Source: Anticarsia gemmatalis
Lineage: Eukaryota; Arthropoda; Insecta; Lepidoptera; Erebidae
Reading direction: 5' to 3'
Assembly (NCBI RefSeq): GCF_050436995.1
Contig: NC_134769.1
Span: 6,361,001 to 6,425,000 of the forward strand
DNA length: 64,000 bases
Shown: piece by piece, positions 35,208 through 46,485 of the stretch
Layout of the letters: each line of letters opens with the position of its first letter
Position numbering within the stretch: the first letter of the stretch is position 1
Position numbers and translations under genes: made by a program
The notes under the pieces: model-generated
The model's database searches: none
The model's input: only the letters and a program-made list of their open reading frames with translations
What the model was told of the DNA's origin: nothing

Positions 35208-35771
35208 TCACGCGTCGTAGAATTTCTCCTCACCATCGTCGACTGGTAACGTACCCAGAATGCTGGCAGCATTGCCACGTTGGATGGCAATGCTAATTCT
35301 TTGACCAAAGTAAAGGCCAGCATTCTGGTCACGCGTAGCATCGACGAGACGCTTCGCAATCTCTCGGTAGAGACTACGAGCACTCGGGCCCCACGGTCCC
35401 AAGGTTTCAACCCCAAACGGCACAAATACGTAATTACCAATAATGTTACTATATTTGCGCCGCTTGAGGTTTTCTGCTGATGCGGCAGCAGCGCCCGCAA
35501 TGCCCACCGTACCTGGAATATGGGAAGGCGCCAAGGTGTCGACACAGGTTGCATCCCAAACCAAGGGCCTGCCCATACTCCAAGGCAACAACGACATACC
35601 GTCCGGCCTCTTCCCATCATCGCGCGCCAGCCCATTGGGTTCTAATAGAGCTGGAACACCCGCGCAAATTCCAATTAGTTTACAAGCCAGAAACGCCCAT
35701 TCAAATGCAATAGCTGCATTGAAAACCCGAAGGTCAACAAAGAACCCTTTATATCTCGTGAACCCACTCAA
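35208..35771 (-). pseudogene. C-terminal fragment of a mobile-element polyprotein (nuclease-like)
   Basis: 187 codons open without a stop on the minus strand. I recognise the block order: LLEPNGLARDDGKRPDG (about 42-58), then LVWDATCVDTLA (70-81), FVPFGVETLGPWGPSA (116-131) and QRISIAIQRGNAASILGTLP (157-176). This order occurs at the C terminus of reverse-transcriptase-bearing elements in many invertebrates. RPD (D57) followed by D73 in a W-D-A-T context resembles the PD..D core of restriction-like endonucleases of early non-LTR elements; that match is inference. No reverse transcriptase lies upstream, so the copy is 5'-truncated. AT-rich sequence with an AATAAA-like signal (about 35080, minus) follows it. 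Gene symbol unknown; probably inert. Confidence 0.7.
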
Positions 35772-38514
35772 CTATAACCCATGTTTGCCTAGTACCTAAA
35801 TCAACTTGCTATGTTTATTTTTCATTATGACATGTGTGGTTGCATTAAATTTGTATTGTTGTTGTTATAACTAGTTTAAGCTGCGGATTTGTTCGTATAG
35901 TTTGGTGGAAATACAATTTTCCAGTTACCCCACTTTGGCCCCTTCGGGTTGAATTTGGTTCAAAAGTCTTAGCTATCCTTAGTTCAGTAGTGATTGTTCT
36001 TCTCAAAAAACCAACGATTATTATACCAAATGGTTTATCTATACCAAAAACGATACAGACAGACAAAACACGCTTTATATATTAATATTTGTAACATTAG
36101 TGTACGAATTTGTAAGACGGGGTTCAGATGTAAGCACATTTTGCGGTGAAACACCCCCGGGATGCTATTATTTAGTGAACGTTTTGATCGAAAAAACTAA
36201 AGCCGTTTTTGTATTGTTTTGATACATTTTCAAATATCCTTTTTTATTATTACACGATCTATCGAATATTTATGGCCTTGATAAATTGTAAACTTTCAAA
36301 CAATATTTATTTTTCTTTGTATAAAATCTTGTAAAGATAAATGTAGTGTCTCCATCTATCGGGTATAGTGGAAAACTCGCAGGTAGCCATATAAACAACT
36401 ATTTATGACCAAATTAGCTTTTAAGTCCCTTTCATGGTCACTCAACGAGATCGTTTTTTAGGCAATATTGCTTCTCTCCACTAATAAAAACAACAAGACA
36501 ATACACCTTACAAGAAAACAGTTAAGTCTCAAACCACTAACCCATCTAATTTCACGCCTCAACAACATTGCTTGACCTCGCATCGAGACTACTCTTTCTG
36601 CTTCCATAGTTTAATAGTTATACATGTACGGTAAAGTGTAAACAATGTCCAAGCCTCTCCACTGACAGGGGCAAGCCCACACTGATATGATTTATTATAT
36701 TTTAAGGCTTTTACCGTCCCTCAGCAAACGAACTTAACCTATAAACCCCTTTATGATTGACATTTTTGAATAATGTTAACTTAATCTAATGTTCGTAAGT
36801 GCTTGGGTCTAATGAAGATTTTAGTCCAATGAGATTTTGTTTTTTTGAAACAGATTTTAATGAGTTACAATACTAATATAAAATGGACTATTTTTACAAT
36901 ATCCAGTAAGTACCTATTTTTATGATACTTTACTTGTCGTAGATTTTAAGGGTTTTTTTAGGATTTCAAATAAGTACCGTATAGGCTACATTTCAGATAA
37001 AAAGACGTAAAATAAATATGAATGTCGGCCCTGATATCTTCCATCTTAATTTATTTCAGAAATATTTATTAACATAAAATATCTCAAATATATACATATA
37101 ATACCTTGTATCAGTAAGTACCTAACCAAAAAGCTATTTATATCACAAATTTATAATTCATAAAGCCAAAATTCCCTAATATCATAACTAACAAGTGGCT
37201 CCCTCTATCTGTCAAATCTAATCAAAATGGCCGCCGGAGTTATTAAATTACGAGTTTTGGCGGCTTTATTCGGTCATTGTGTAATGAAATTTGTCAAATT
37301 GATATCTATTTTGGTAATAAAATACATCGTAGAAGGGAAAACAAGGGGATAGATACAATAAATGGATTAATACGATTTTCGTATTACGGTTCTGTAAACT
37401 GTACAGAGATTTATATTGTACTGTGGTAGATTTAGTTTTATATTATGTTGCGATATACTTCGCTTGCGGATAGATAAAGTGACGTTTCCTATACTAATTT
37501 AGGTTCTGTATAAGTAGATGTAATAACTAATTGAGTCAACTGAGAAATTAAATCCAGGTCCGAAAATCCGAACTCACGTCTACTTTTATTAAACGACAAA
37601 GAAAGTATGAATCAGATTGAAAACTATTATCATTACGTACGTATCTGTTATTCCTTTTGAATCGTCGTGTATCTAGTACTAAAGTTATTTTGGAACGCTC
37701 TACCAACAAAAAAACCTTCTGCAATTTACATCATTCGAAACTCTAAACAGTACACAATGCACAACATTTCCAAGATTACACAAACCTATATCTACTATTG
37801 TTGATCTCCAACATCAAAAATCAGAAAACATTTGCAGATACAAGTGGGAAGGCATCAAAACATAGCGAGAACGAAACCCAAACGACTTAGTTATACGATA
37901 TGTTATAACGGAAAAAAAAGTCGCGCGAATTGTCGCCGAGCTCGAGGCAATAACTGGTCGAACTGTACCCGCGTGAACCGGTTACATGGAGTACAGGGAG
38001 TTGGATATGAACTGTATTTATATTAATAAAAGACAAATAAGGATAGACATTTATGGTGTGAACTGAGAATTTTATATCGTATTATCGTACATGATTGCTC
38101 TATTTCATTATGTAATTTAAGATATACAATTCTTATATTCAGGACCACTATTGGTGTAATATTTATGGACGGTCGCACCACTTCTCAACAAGTTTCAGGT
38201 AGCTTATCAAGTAGAATATTGACAGACATTTTCATATATTCTTTCGTTTTTGTCGCTTTTTTGTACAGGTTTGGTCCGAAACTTATTCGTAACCGGCCTA
38301 ACCGTTCGTATAACTACCATTATGACAATACTACCAAACTACCAGAGTGACGTATCGGTTTACAATACATTTCATCTACCTTTTTCTCGATTTAATTCTA
38401 CAGTAACTCCAAAAACTCACAATGAAATAACTCTATTTTTGCAAAATAGAAACCTTTTTAACCTGTAGCTAGTAAATGTCAAAACAAATACAACAACAGT
38501 GTGTAAATACATAC
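35772..38514. other. No gene recognised
   Basis: Noncoding. 35868-36080 contains a faint retroposon trace ('accaaaaacgatacagacag'). 37195-37320 is GC-richer, with 'aaaatggccgccggag', resembling a YY1/Pho-type core; a similar 'atggccgccgagg' occurs at 47517. No exon signal was found. Confidence 0.3.
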
Positions 38515-40231
38515 TTCCATTCCAAGCTGACGTTGTCCACGTCCCAGCGGATCGCGTAAAGTTTTGATAGCAGATGCTCCCGCGCCAATATTTGACGACG
38601 GCCCATACTTTTATTTAGTTTTCATTTTCCACGCGAAGAAACATCACATTGAACAAATAGGCGACAGAAGACCAGTATGGTGATATGGGGATAATGAGCC
38701 GAATTTGGGGTAGGAAATGTAGGGTAGGTCAGGACAAAAGATTATATAAAACATATATTCTATAAAGATGTACTTTTTGCTTGCTTTTAAATATTATGAG
38801 AAAATAAATCAAGATGACATAAACATTATTCTGTATCTGCGCTATTTGTTTCTCTATAAAAATTTTGATGAGGTTTCTTTCGTCATCTGAATGAATATTG
38901 TTTTTGGAGTTTTGGGACAAACACCAAATATAATTAAATCACAAATGCAATTTACAAAAACTAGTCCAAATCATAGTGACAGAACCGTTCAAGAACATTC
39001 AAGTATTTTGTAGAAATCGGGTCTTTACAATAACACTGACAAACCCACTTAATACCTTTAACTGCTTACCACTTCATATCCCATGTACCAAGAGTCCTCC
39101 AAGATTAGCCTCTGGTCAGTAATGTCTCCACAAACTGCTTTGAATATTTCTTGAGACGTAAAGATTGAGGTAACGTTACCTTAATCTTTACGTTTATAGA
39201 AGCTGTAATAGCCTATTACAGCTATGACAGCTCTGTTAAATGACGTAGTAGACGATTGTGTTTTAGTCTATTCCTAGTTTTATTTTTATAGTAACTAATA
39301 TAATTGGTTGGAAGAAAATGGCTGGGGATCGAGACCGATTGTTCCAAAGCGAATATTATAACTACCCCTATGGTAAGCAAGTGTGATTTACTTATAAATG
39401 AAATCACATTATAACAAATTAATGTGGGCAAAAAAGGACACAAAGACAGATCACGATTTTATACACTAGGCAATTTTAACGAATTCTAGGTTCAGGGCAG
39501 AAACTAAAGTAAATCATCATTGTTTATATCATTACATTATTTCGAAAAGGTATTGAAAATTAGGAACTTACATAGGTATTTTGGTAATTTTTAATTGACC
39601 TCAAAAGATGGACAAATGAAAAATTAAAACAAACATACAAGTGTCATTTTTGGACTCAAAATAAAAAGCCTTATATTTAGACTTCCAAAAAAATCCTATA
39701 CAGCTGTATTACTGTATACATTCTGTATAGTGAAACCTCCATACACCGATAACAGTTTTTTGCGATATAAAATGTTATTTTTATAGTGGCATGACGCTCT
39801 ATTGAATACGACTAAGCCCCTTTATTTCTGAACCTCTAGTAGAGCCAGTGAATAATGAAACGGCGGATTTTTCGCCTAATTGACCATTTTGAAGTGTTTC
39901 ATTTCAAAAATATTGACCTATAAGATCTTTATCCTTAATTTTTGCTTGTTAGAACGTTTTATTTTATGACCTTAGTATTTTTTTATTATTAGTTTTATGT
40001 TTATCTCGGGTCACCTTTTTTGTGAAAATAAGTATTACTTCTTCATATGAAGGGCTAGATTTGTTACTTAAGAATTTACATATTGATCGTTCCTTAATAA
40101 TCTGTAGTCTATACTAACATGTATTAACAAAATTGTTTTGTTTGTAAGTCTGTTGTAACCCCATCTCCGAAATTGCTGACCTGAGTTCAAATTGTTCAAA
40201 AAATCAGTAGCAAAGTAACAAAGCCGTATTG
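38515..40231. other. No gene recognised; two small hairpins
   Basis: 38515-38700 is a GC-richer unique island. At 39157-39192 an 18-bp inverted pair (one mismatch, no loop) is followed at 39201-39223 by an 11-bp pair with a 1-bp loop. Purpose unknown. Confidence 0.4.
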
Positions 40232-40380
40232 ATGTATAATAGAATACGGGAATTAACGCGAACACGCATTTTACCTTAAAATGCCTAACGTTTCGGCGCA
40301 GGTTGCACTCGCCGTGGTCCCAGTCAGCCTGGGACCACGGCGAGTGCAACCTGCGCCAACGCGAGAGTTTAAAAGTTATG
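40232..40380 (+). mobile_element. Self-palindromic retroposon, second copy
   Basis: A 149-bp insertion between perfect 12-bp direct repeats (aaagccgtattg at 40220-40231 and 40381-40392). The 5' part matches 6883-6958 and runs further, to 'gccgtggtcccag'. It then folds back: 29-bp arms at 40295-40323 and 40329-40357 with a 5-bp loop. The same 3' segment 'caacgcgagagtttaaaa' follows. Because the fold point differs from the 6883 copy, the palindromes arose independently. The 122-codon minus ORF here is accidental. Confidence 0.85.
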
Positions 40381-40392
40381 AAAGCCGTATTG

Positions 40393-42086
40393 CATTTACA
40401 GTTGAACGCAGGATTTTTTTGATGGTCAAGTAACAACTAGTAACAAGAAATAAGCATAAACAAAACTATAAAAATGTTTATTACAATGACCCCTCAAAGT
40501 CGGGTTGCACCATATCAACAAACTATCACAAACGGTAGTTAAAACTAACATGTGTTTAAATTTGACATTATTTGTTAAGGTCAGTAACAGCTGCGTTACG
40601 GTGGGTGATCCCACTTATAGTTAATGCATCTAACGTTAGTTAAAAAACTACAATTTGCGGTTAGAATGTCTGAAGGTCGAATGGGGGAAAAAGGAATCTA
40701 ATATAATCTGTTTTTTTTTAAAGAAGGCAGGCGTGGGAATTGTTTATGTTTGTATAGGGAAAAACAGTTTATATCCAACAAGATAACTCTCTAACTAGAG
40801 ACAATTGAAGAATATGGGCATTTGATGTGTGTTATTGAGTATGTTAAGTAAGTTGATGTTTTGTCATAGAATTTGTGACTATAGATAGTGTGTTAGTATA
40901 ACCACGAATTTTGACTTCATGTTTATCAAATCAGACGTAATAATCATCATTATCATTATGAGCCTGTTTCGTCCCACTGCTGGGCAAAGGCCTCTCCAAT
41001 AATTTTCCACTTTTAAACTAATTTCTACAGCTCGATTCTATTCTGGATTTAAGGTGTCAAGCTCATCTTTCAACACCATTGTAGTGCTTCTTTTACTATG
41101 AAGTATGATCATAGTCGTACCAAAAGGCATCATAATTTTAAGTAACAAAGAATATTTAAAGTAAAACAGTACTCAAACAATATTATTACAAATTCAAAAC
41201 AAATTTAAGATTTATTCTGAAACACATTTTGAAGTGTTTAAAAGTAGATTGTACGAATTACTCAAAAAGTCTTCAACTCAAAATAAAATTTTGTATAGAA
41301 GTAAATGTTATATGTAAAATACTATAAAAGGCTGGTACACGATTGATCCGATTTGGACAAAAGGAATCCATTTATACAAATAGATTGGATCCGACTTAGT
41401 ACGAGGGGACACTTGGCACGAATTTAAACTAATATCACTTGTGTGGAGTTGTTAAACGAATAATGTTCTTTTCACAATTTTAAAGGCCGATTTTGTATCT
41501 ACTGCTTGTACTACTTAGATTACTTTGCTCTTCTCCCAACGTCTGAAATTGCAAAAGAAGGGGTGACACAAGGATTCAATAGTGGTCGAAGTGTCAGCCG
41601 GGTACTAAATAATTATTACATGGAACTTTGACTGCAAATGTACGAAAACATCCGTCATAATTCCATGCAGATATTGTTGCATAAATTTTTGCCAAAATTT
41701 GCTATCGTACTCATTTAAAATTAGAGAAATATTGGGACAGATCTTTCATGTAACAATTTTCGAAAACTCCCTATATTTTATGCCAAGATAATCGAAAGTT
41801 CCAAAACAGCAAACTAACGTTTGAAAAATGCGCCTTTATTTACGACACACGCATGACCGTTACTTTAACAAACATTTAAATAAGTAATAGATCATTGTAC
41901 TATAATATACAGTAGGGGACGGTTGTCAGGCTTCACTGGCTCTGCGAATACTATTATAACATAACTATTGTTATTCTTACTGTCCCTTAGTGTCGACTGT
42001 TAGTGTGGAGTCGTGGGTTCTAATTATTAAACACACAAGCTTAATATGTATCCTTATTCTCGATAGAGTTTATCCGCTAGTAAAAA
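40393..42086. other. No gene recognised; one retroposon tail
   Basis: 40940-41030 (-) carries 'gtcccactgctgggcaaagg' then 'cctctcc', a retroposon tail related to 3330-3400. The rest is noncoding with no assigned family. Confidence 0.4.
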
Positions 42087-42250
42087 TCTATACTAATATT
42101 ATAAAGATGAAGAGTTTGTTTGTATATATGTATATATCATCACGCTCCGACCATTAGGAGCAGAGCACCAGTAAAAAAATGTTACGAAAACGGGGAAAAT
42201 TATGACCCATTCTCTTTTATGTGCAAGCGAAGTTGCGCGGGCCCGCTAGT
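42087..42250 (-). repeat. Retroposon (Family Y) copy
   Basis: Minus-strand copy of the 45487-45730 repeat: on the plus strand 'ctatactaatattataaaga', 'agagtttgtttg', 'gctccgaccattaggagc', 'cgaagttgcgcgggcccgct'. The middle is shortened. Confidence 0.8.
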
Positions 42251-44151
42251 ATCCAATAAGATTACTCCGTTTTCACATTAAAGAAAAGCTTAACAATATT
42301 AGCAAGGATCAAAATCGTTTAAAAGTGATTTTTCTGATCACTTAGACTGATAAAAAGATAATAATTAACTACATAAAAGTGAGAAGTTCTGTGGCGTATC
42401 ACTTGTTCCAACTGTAAGCTAAGCTAAGCAAAAGTGCCCCAGTTTGGTATGTCAGGTTAAAAACTAGAATTAATTCTTAAGTTATTTGCAGTTTCCCATA
42501 TTTTCCCTATCTAAATAAAAGTACTGTTATCATACAAAATCATGCAAAAATACTCATATCTAAAGTAGTCATATCGATATCAATAACAACGGTTCAATGA
42601 CCTCTTATTAGTACACCCGCGCACTTAACTCAAGATTTTCTTCTAAGAATTTACCTATGAAAAATAATCCTTTAGGGTTGGTGTTCAGAATTTTTTGTTC
42701 AGAAACCTTTTTTCCATTTTTATTCTTATTTTTCTGCGTATCTCGTTTGAACCAAAAACACATCTTCTTTTCGAAGAAAAAGAATAAGAAAAAGACAAAA
42801 TGTTGTAGGCAACACTAACAAGTATTAGAAGGCGAAAATGTTGTCATAAACCGGACAAGTAATAAAAATCTAGACTAATATTTAAGAATATCGCAAAAAA
42901 ATATGGAGAAACTCGATAGTGCAAAGCATGCTTAGTACTATCAAGTTTCTCTGCGGCTTTAAAATTTGTTATATTGACGATTTTTTTAGGACCAAAATCG
43001 AACCCACGACCTGCGGACGCAATGGTATACACAGGCACACAACCTTAGCCACTACCATCATGATAAGTAGATTATTATTTTTTATTCTTGTTTGTTTTAA
43101 TAAATAATTCAGTGTACAACCCTTATCATACATTATTCTAAATATAAATAATAATGATACGCATAGCAACCCTATAAAATTGTTCAGTAAAATACAGGGT
43201 GTTGTTTTAAAATACAGCCTGAATTACTGAAAGCGTTATAATTTATATCTATTTTAGAATATAACGTGTCATAGTGTAACATCTGTTGTATTCGCACGTT
43301 CAAATAATAAGCGGCTAGACTTTGGTCTAGGTCTTAGTGTAAGCGGGGAACACTAAGGTCGATGACCTTTATAGACTGTAGTTAACTTTTTTGTAAGGCA
43401 GAAACGTAATTTATATTTTTTCCAATACTACTTTGTGCTCAAATTAGCAAATTTTTTGTTAGGTGTTTACTCGTAAATTGTGATGTTGATTTTTCTTCGA
43501 TATAGCATATATCCTGGATTCATAAATTTTTGATTTTCTGAAAAATATTTCCAAAAAAATTGAGAATTTTTTTTTTTGGCAGAATAAAGTAATTAGATAA
43601 AACAAAATAAGGTAACCATTTATACCTGCAACATACTTCTATTTGCTCAATTAGTTTATTTGGAAAACCATGCACAATATATTCAAATTAATGTAACAGG
43701 CACCATTTGTACAGTATGTATTTCTTCTCACAATATCAAATAATTCGAATAACGACTTCCACGAAAATAACATAATGATTCGTTACGTATCATGATATTC
43801 TATACATTTATTTTATGAAAAAAGTAATGGAAACCATTTCGCAAATACTATATTATTATGATAATATTATGTTCAAAAACCGAAATGTATATTCAAAAAC
43901 TTTTTCGAGTAACTTGACTTTTTGCTATATAGATAAAATAGATATTATTATGGAAAATGAGTAAAAACTCCAAAGAACCTTTTCACATATTGACTATGAA
44001 AAAATCGACCCGATCGAGAGAATAAAAAAACAACACATTTGTCAATTATATTAATAATTCAAACAAAATTAAATTAAAAGCAGCTTACATCGCAACACAA
44101 TCCTCATTTACCAAAGGGGACAATCAAGGACACTCCAGTTATATTATTATA
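42251..44151. other. No gene recognised; one SINE head fragment
   Basis: 42987-43060 (-) has a tRNA-like B box ('aatcgaacccacgacctgcg' on the plus strand) and 'cgcaatggta', matching the SINE at 50448-50588. The remainder is noncoding. Confidence 0.45.
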
Positions 44152-44167
44152 ACAGCTGTCATTATTC

Positions 44168-44523
44168 AGTAGTACGATTCTCTACAATAGGAACCATCGA
44201 GTATCGAAAGTTTGACATTCAGAATATACTGCCAAAATAGTTCTTACGATGCCCGCCAGAGGCGCTGCTCAGATTTTCATAAAAAATTTCTCAATGACAA
44301 GCCGGTAGTCGGTAGTCGATAGTAATAGAGAATTGAGCTACTGTAGCTGGATTCTCTACTACTATCGACTACAGACAAACGACTTGCCTTCGAGAAATTT
44401 TGTATGAAAATCTGATCAGCGCCTCTGACTGGCGTCGTAGATTTTTTTGGCAGTACATTCTAAATATCAAAATATCGATAGCTAGCCGGTTGTCGGTAGT
44501 CGATAGTAGTAGAGAATCGAGCT
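44168..44523. mobile_element. Inverted-repeat MITE with ~16-bp direct flanks
   Basis: About 356 bp of internally inverted segments: 'agattttcat', 'gccagaggcgctg' and 'gtagtcgatagta' occur in both orientations ('gatcagcgcctctgactggc', 'ctactatcgactac'). The ends resemble each other inverted (agta.cgattctctac / gtagagaatcgagct). A 16-bp direct repeat (acagctgtcattattc at 44152-44167; one mismatch at 44524-44539) flanks it. Single arms occur at 6728 and 54313. No coding capacity. Confidence 0.75.
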
Positions 44524-44539
44524 ACAGCTGTCATAATTC

Positions 44540-45486
44540 GGCTTGTTATTAAATCGCTTACAGTAACACCACGCCTGTTAAAAATAACACCGACATTGCG
44601 ACAGTTGTTGGGTTTCCCAAACACTTATTTAATAATAATTGATAATTAATAAACTAGAAATTAGGGTTACTAGATAAATATATCTTTGGACTAGACATTG
44701 GAATAAATTTAAGTCCTTTGTACTATATTATAACTACTATTGCTGTTAAGAAAAAACGTCTATCTTGTAAGGTATTGAAAACCTTAAGTTTTAGTTACCT
44801 ACTTAATCATTTATTATAATAGGTTTAGTTCTTTAGGCTGTTTGTACTTAAAAAATAATTGCTATCGCTAACTATCACTATAATGCACGTTTGTTTTTAG
44901 ATCCTGTTTATGTAATTAGATTTTTAGTTAGTTTTTAATTTCATAATAAATTTAACCATATTTTTTACAAAAAGGACATTTCCTATGCATTTTTTTAAAC
45001 GTATGCCTATTTTGAGGACAGGTTGTCCATTTTTGCAGTATCGTCTAATAATATTATAATAAAGGAACATATTCGATTTAATAGTTTAACATCAAAAGCG
45101 TGTCAGTAGTTAGAACATTTTCGATAACTTTACCTTAAATAGCTATATAATTTAAATGATTTTATCACCATTTATTCAAAAGAAGAAAACAAACCAAAAA
45201 AAAACTGCAAAAACTCCTTTCGTAAATAACATCGCAAAGGAAAAAGAATTACGTTATTAAGTACCCATGAATATTACATTGAAATAGCAATCCGTCTGTC
45301 CGTTCGCACGCGTTTAATAATACATATTGCAGCCGTCGGCGCCGCCCGATACATGAATTAATCATGGCCGTTTAACTAAATAGTTGCGTCATTGATACGT
45401 CATTGTTATCTTTGTACGTGATGGAGATTTGCTATTGGGTATTTGAGTGTTTTTGTAAGCTTGATAAGTGTCTAATTTATACTTAT
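44540..45486. other. No gene recognised; GC-richer island at 45270-45440
   Basis: AT-rich sequence followed by a unique GC-richer block ('gcagccgtcggcgccgcccg'). No ORF and no repeat. Confidence 0.3.
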
Positions 45487-45730
45487 ACTAGCTGACCCGC
45501 GCAACTTCGCTTGCGTCACCTAAGAGAATGTGTGAAAATTTTCCCCGTTTTTGTAACATTTTTCGTTGCTACTCCGCTCCTAATGACCGTAGCGTGATGT
45601 TATATAGCCTATAGCCTTTCTCGGTAAATGGGCTATCTAACACCGAAAGAATTTTTCAAATCAGACCAGTAGTTCCTGAGATTAGCGCGTTCAAACAAAC
45701 AAACTCTTCAGCTTTATAATATTAGTATCT
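45487..45730 (+). mobile_element. Retroposon (Family Y), full 3' part
   Basis: Begins 'actagctgacccgcgcaact', passes 'gctcctaatgaccgtagcgt', 'gcctttctcggtaaatgggc' and 'cagaccagtagttcctgaga', and ends 'cttcagctttataatatta' + 'gtat'. The end is typical of RTE-like nonautonomous elements. No ORF. Confidence 0.8.
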
Positions 45731-45815
45731 ATACTAATATAATAAAGCTGTAGATTATAAAGCTGAAGAGTTTGTTTGATTGTTTGTTTGTTTGAACGCG
45801 CTCAAAGCTACTGCG
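45731..45815 (-). repeat. Second Family Y end, tail-to-tail with the first
   Basis: 'atactaatataataaagctg', 'aagctgaagagtttgtttga' and 'gaacgcgctcaaa' are the reverse complement of the 3' end of the adjacent copy. The two form a ~45-bp-arm palindrome centred near 45730. Confidence 0.8.
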
Positions 45816-46284
45816 CTGTACATTGTTTTGTCCGTTTATATAGTGATTGACACGTAACGTCAAAGCAGCAATGTACTGAGTAATAACCATTAATCAATCA
45901 TATATTTATTTATTATGTACTACGATTTGATAGATAAAGATAACTCTCTCGTTAAACAAATGTTGAACTTTATAGAATTTTCTATCCATCCTCAAAAGGT
46001 ATGCCTGCTTTATCGACCGAAAAACCAACAAAACATTTTGATTTGTCAATTTTATCTCTCTGTCTTCCTTTACAAATAAGAAAGAGACACACTGTCCAGT
46101 AAATAATGACAAGCTACGGTAATATTGAAATAGGGGAATACGTACATTAATATTATAAGTGCTTCACCCCTTTGGGATTCCCTTTATTGATTAAATGATT
46201 ATAGGCGTGAAAGTTTCGCCTTTGAGTAATAGGTTTCATAGTACTTTACTTAACAGGTAGGGAAAAGAGGGACTTTTATAAACT
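45816..46284. other. No gene recognised
   Basis: Noncoding. The 68-codon minus ORF at 45906-46112 has no known domain. Confidence 0.3.
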
Positions 46285-46485
46285 GACTAGCTGACCCGGC
46301 AAACAATGTCTTGCCATATAAATTTTGTAAAAAAAAAAAATGTTAGTTATGGATATGAAAAATAGATGTTGGCCAATTCTCGGACCTACTCAATATGCTC
46401 ACAAAATTTCATCAAAATCGGTCAAGCCGTTTCGGAGGAGTATGGCAACGAAAACTGTGTCGCGAGAATTTTATATATTAGATGG
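46285..46485 (+). repeat. Retroposon (Family X) diverged copy
   Basis: 'actagctgacccggcaaaca' then 'atgtcttgccatataaattt', 'ttcatcaaaatcggtcaagc', 'cgtttcggaggagtatggca' and 'ttttatatattagat'. A subfamily distinct from 24811. The 66-codon ORF over it is not a gene. Confidence 0.75.

Noticed and set aside
35443..35799. 118-codon plus-strand ORF
   Set aside because: It is the antisense shadow of the mobile-element frame on the minus strand, whose sequence blocks are recognisable.
40068..40436. 122-codon minus ORF
   Set aside because: It runs through the palindromic retroposon at 40232-40380, so it is repeat sequence and not a gene.
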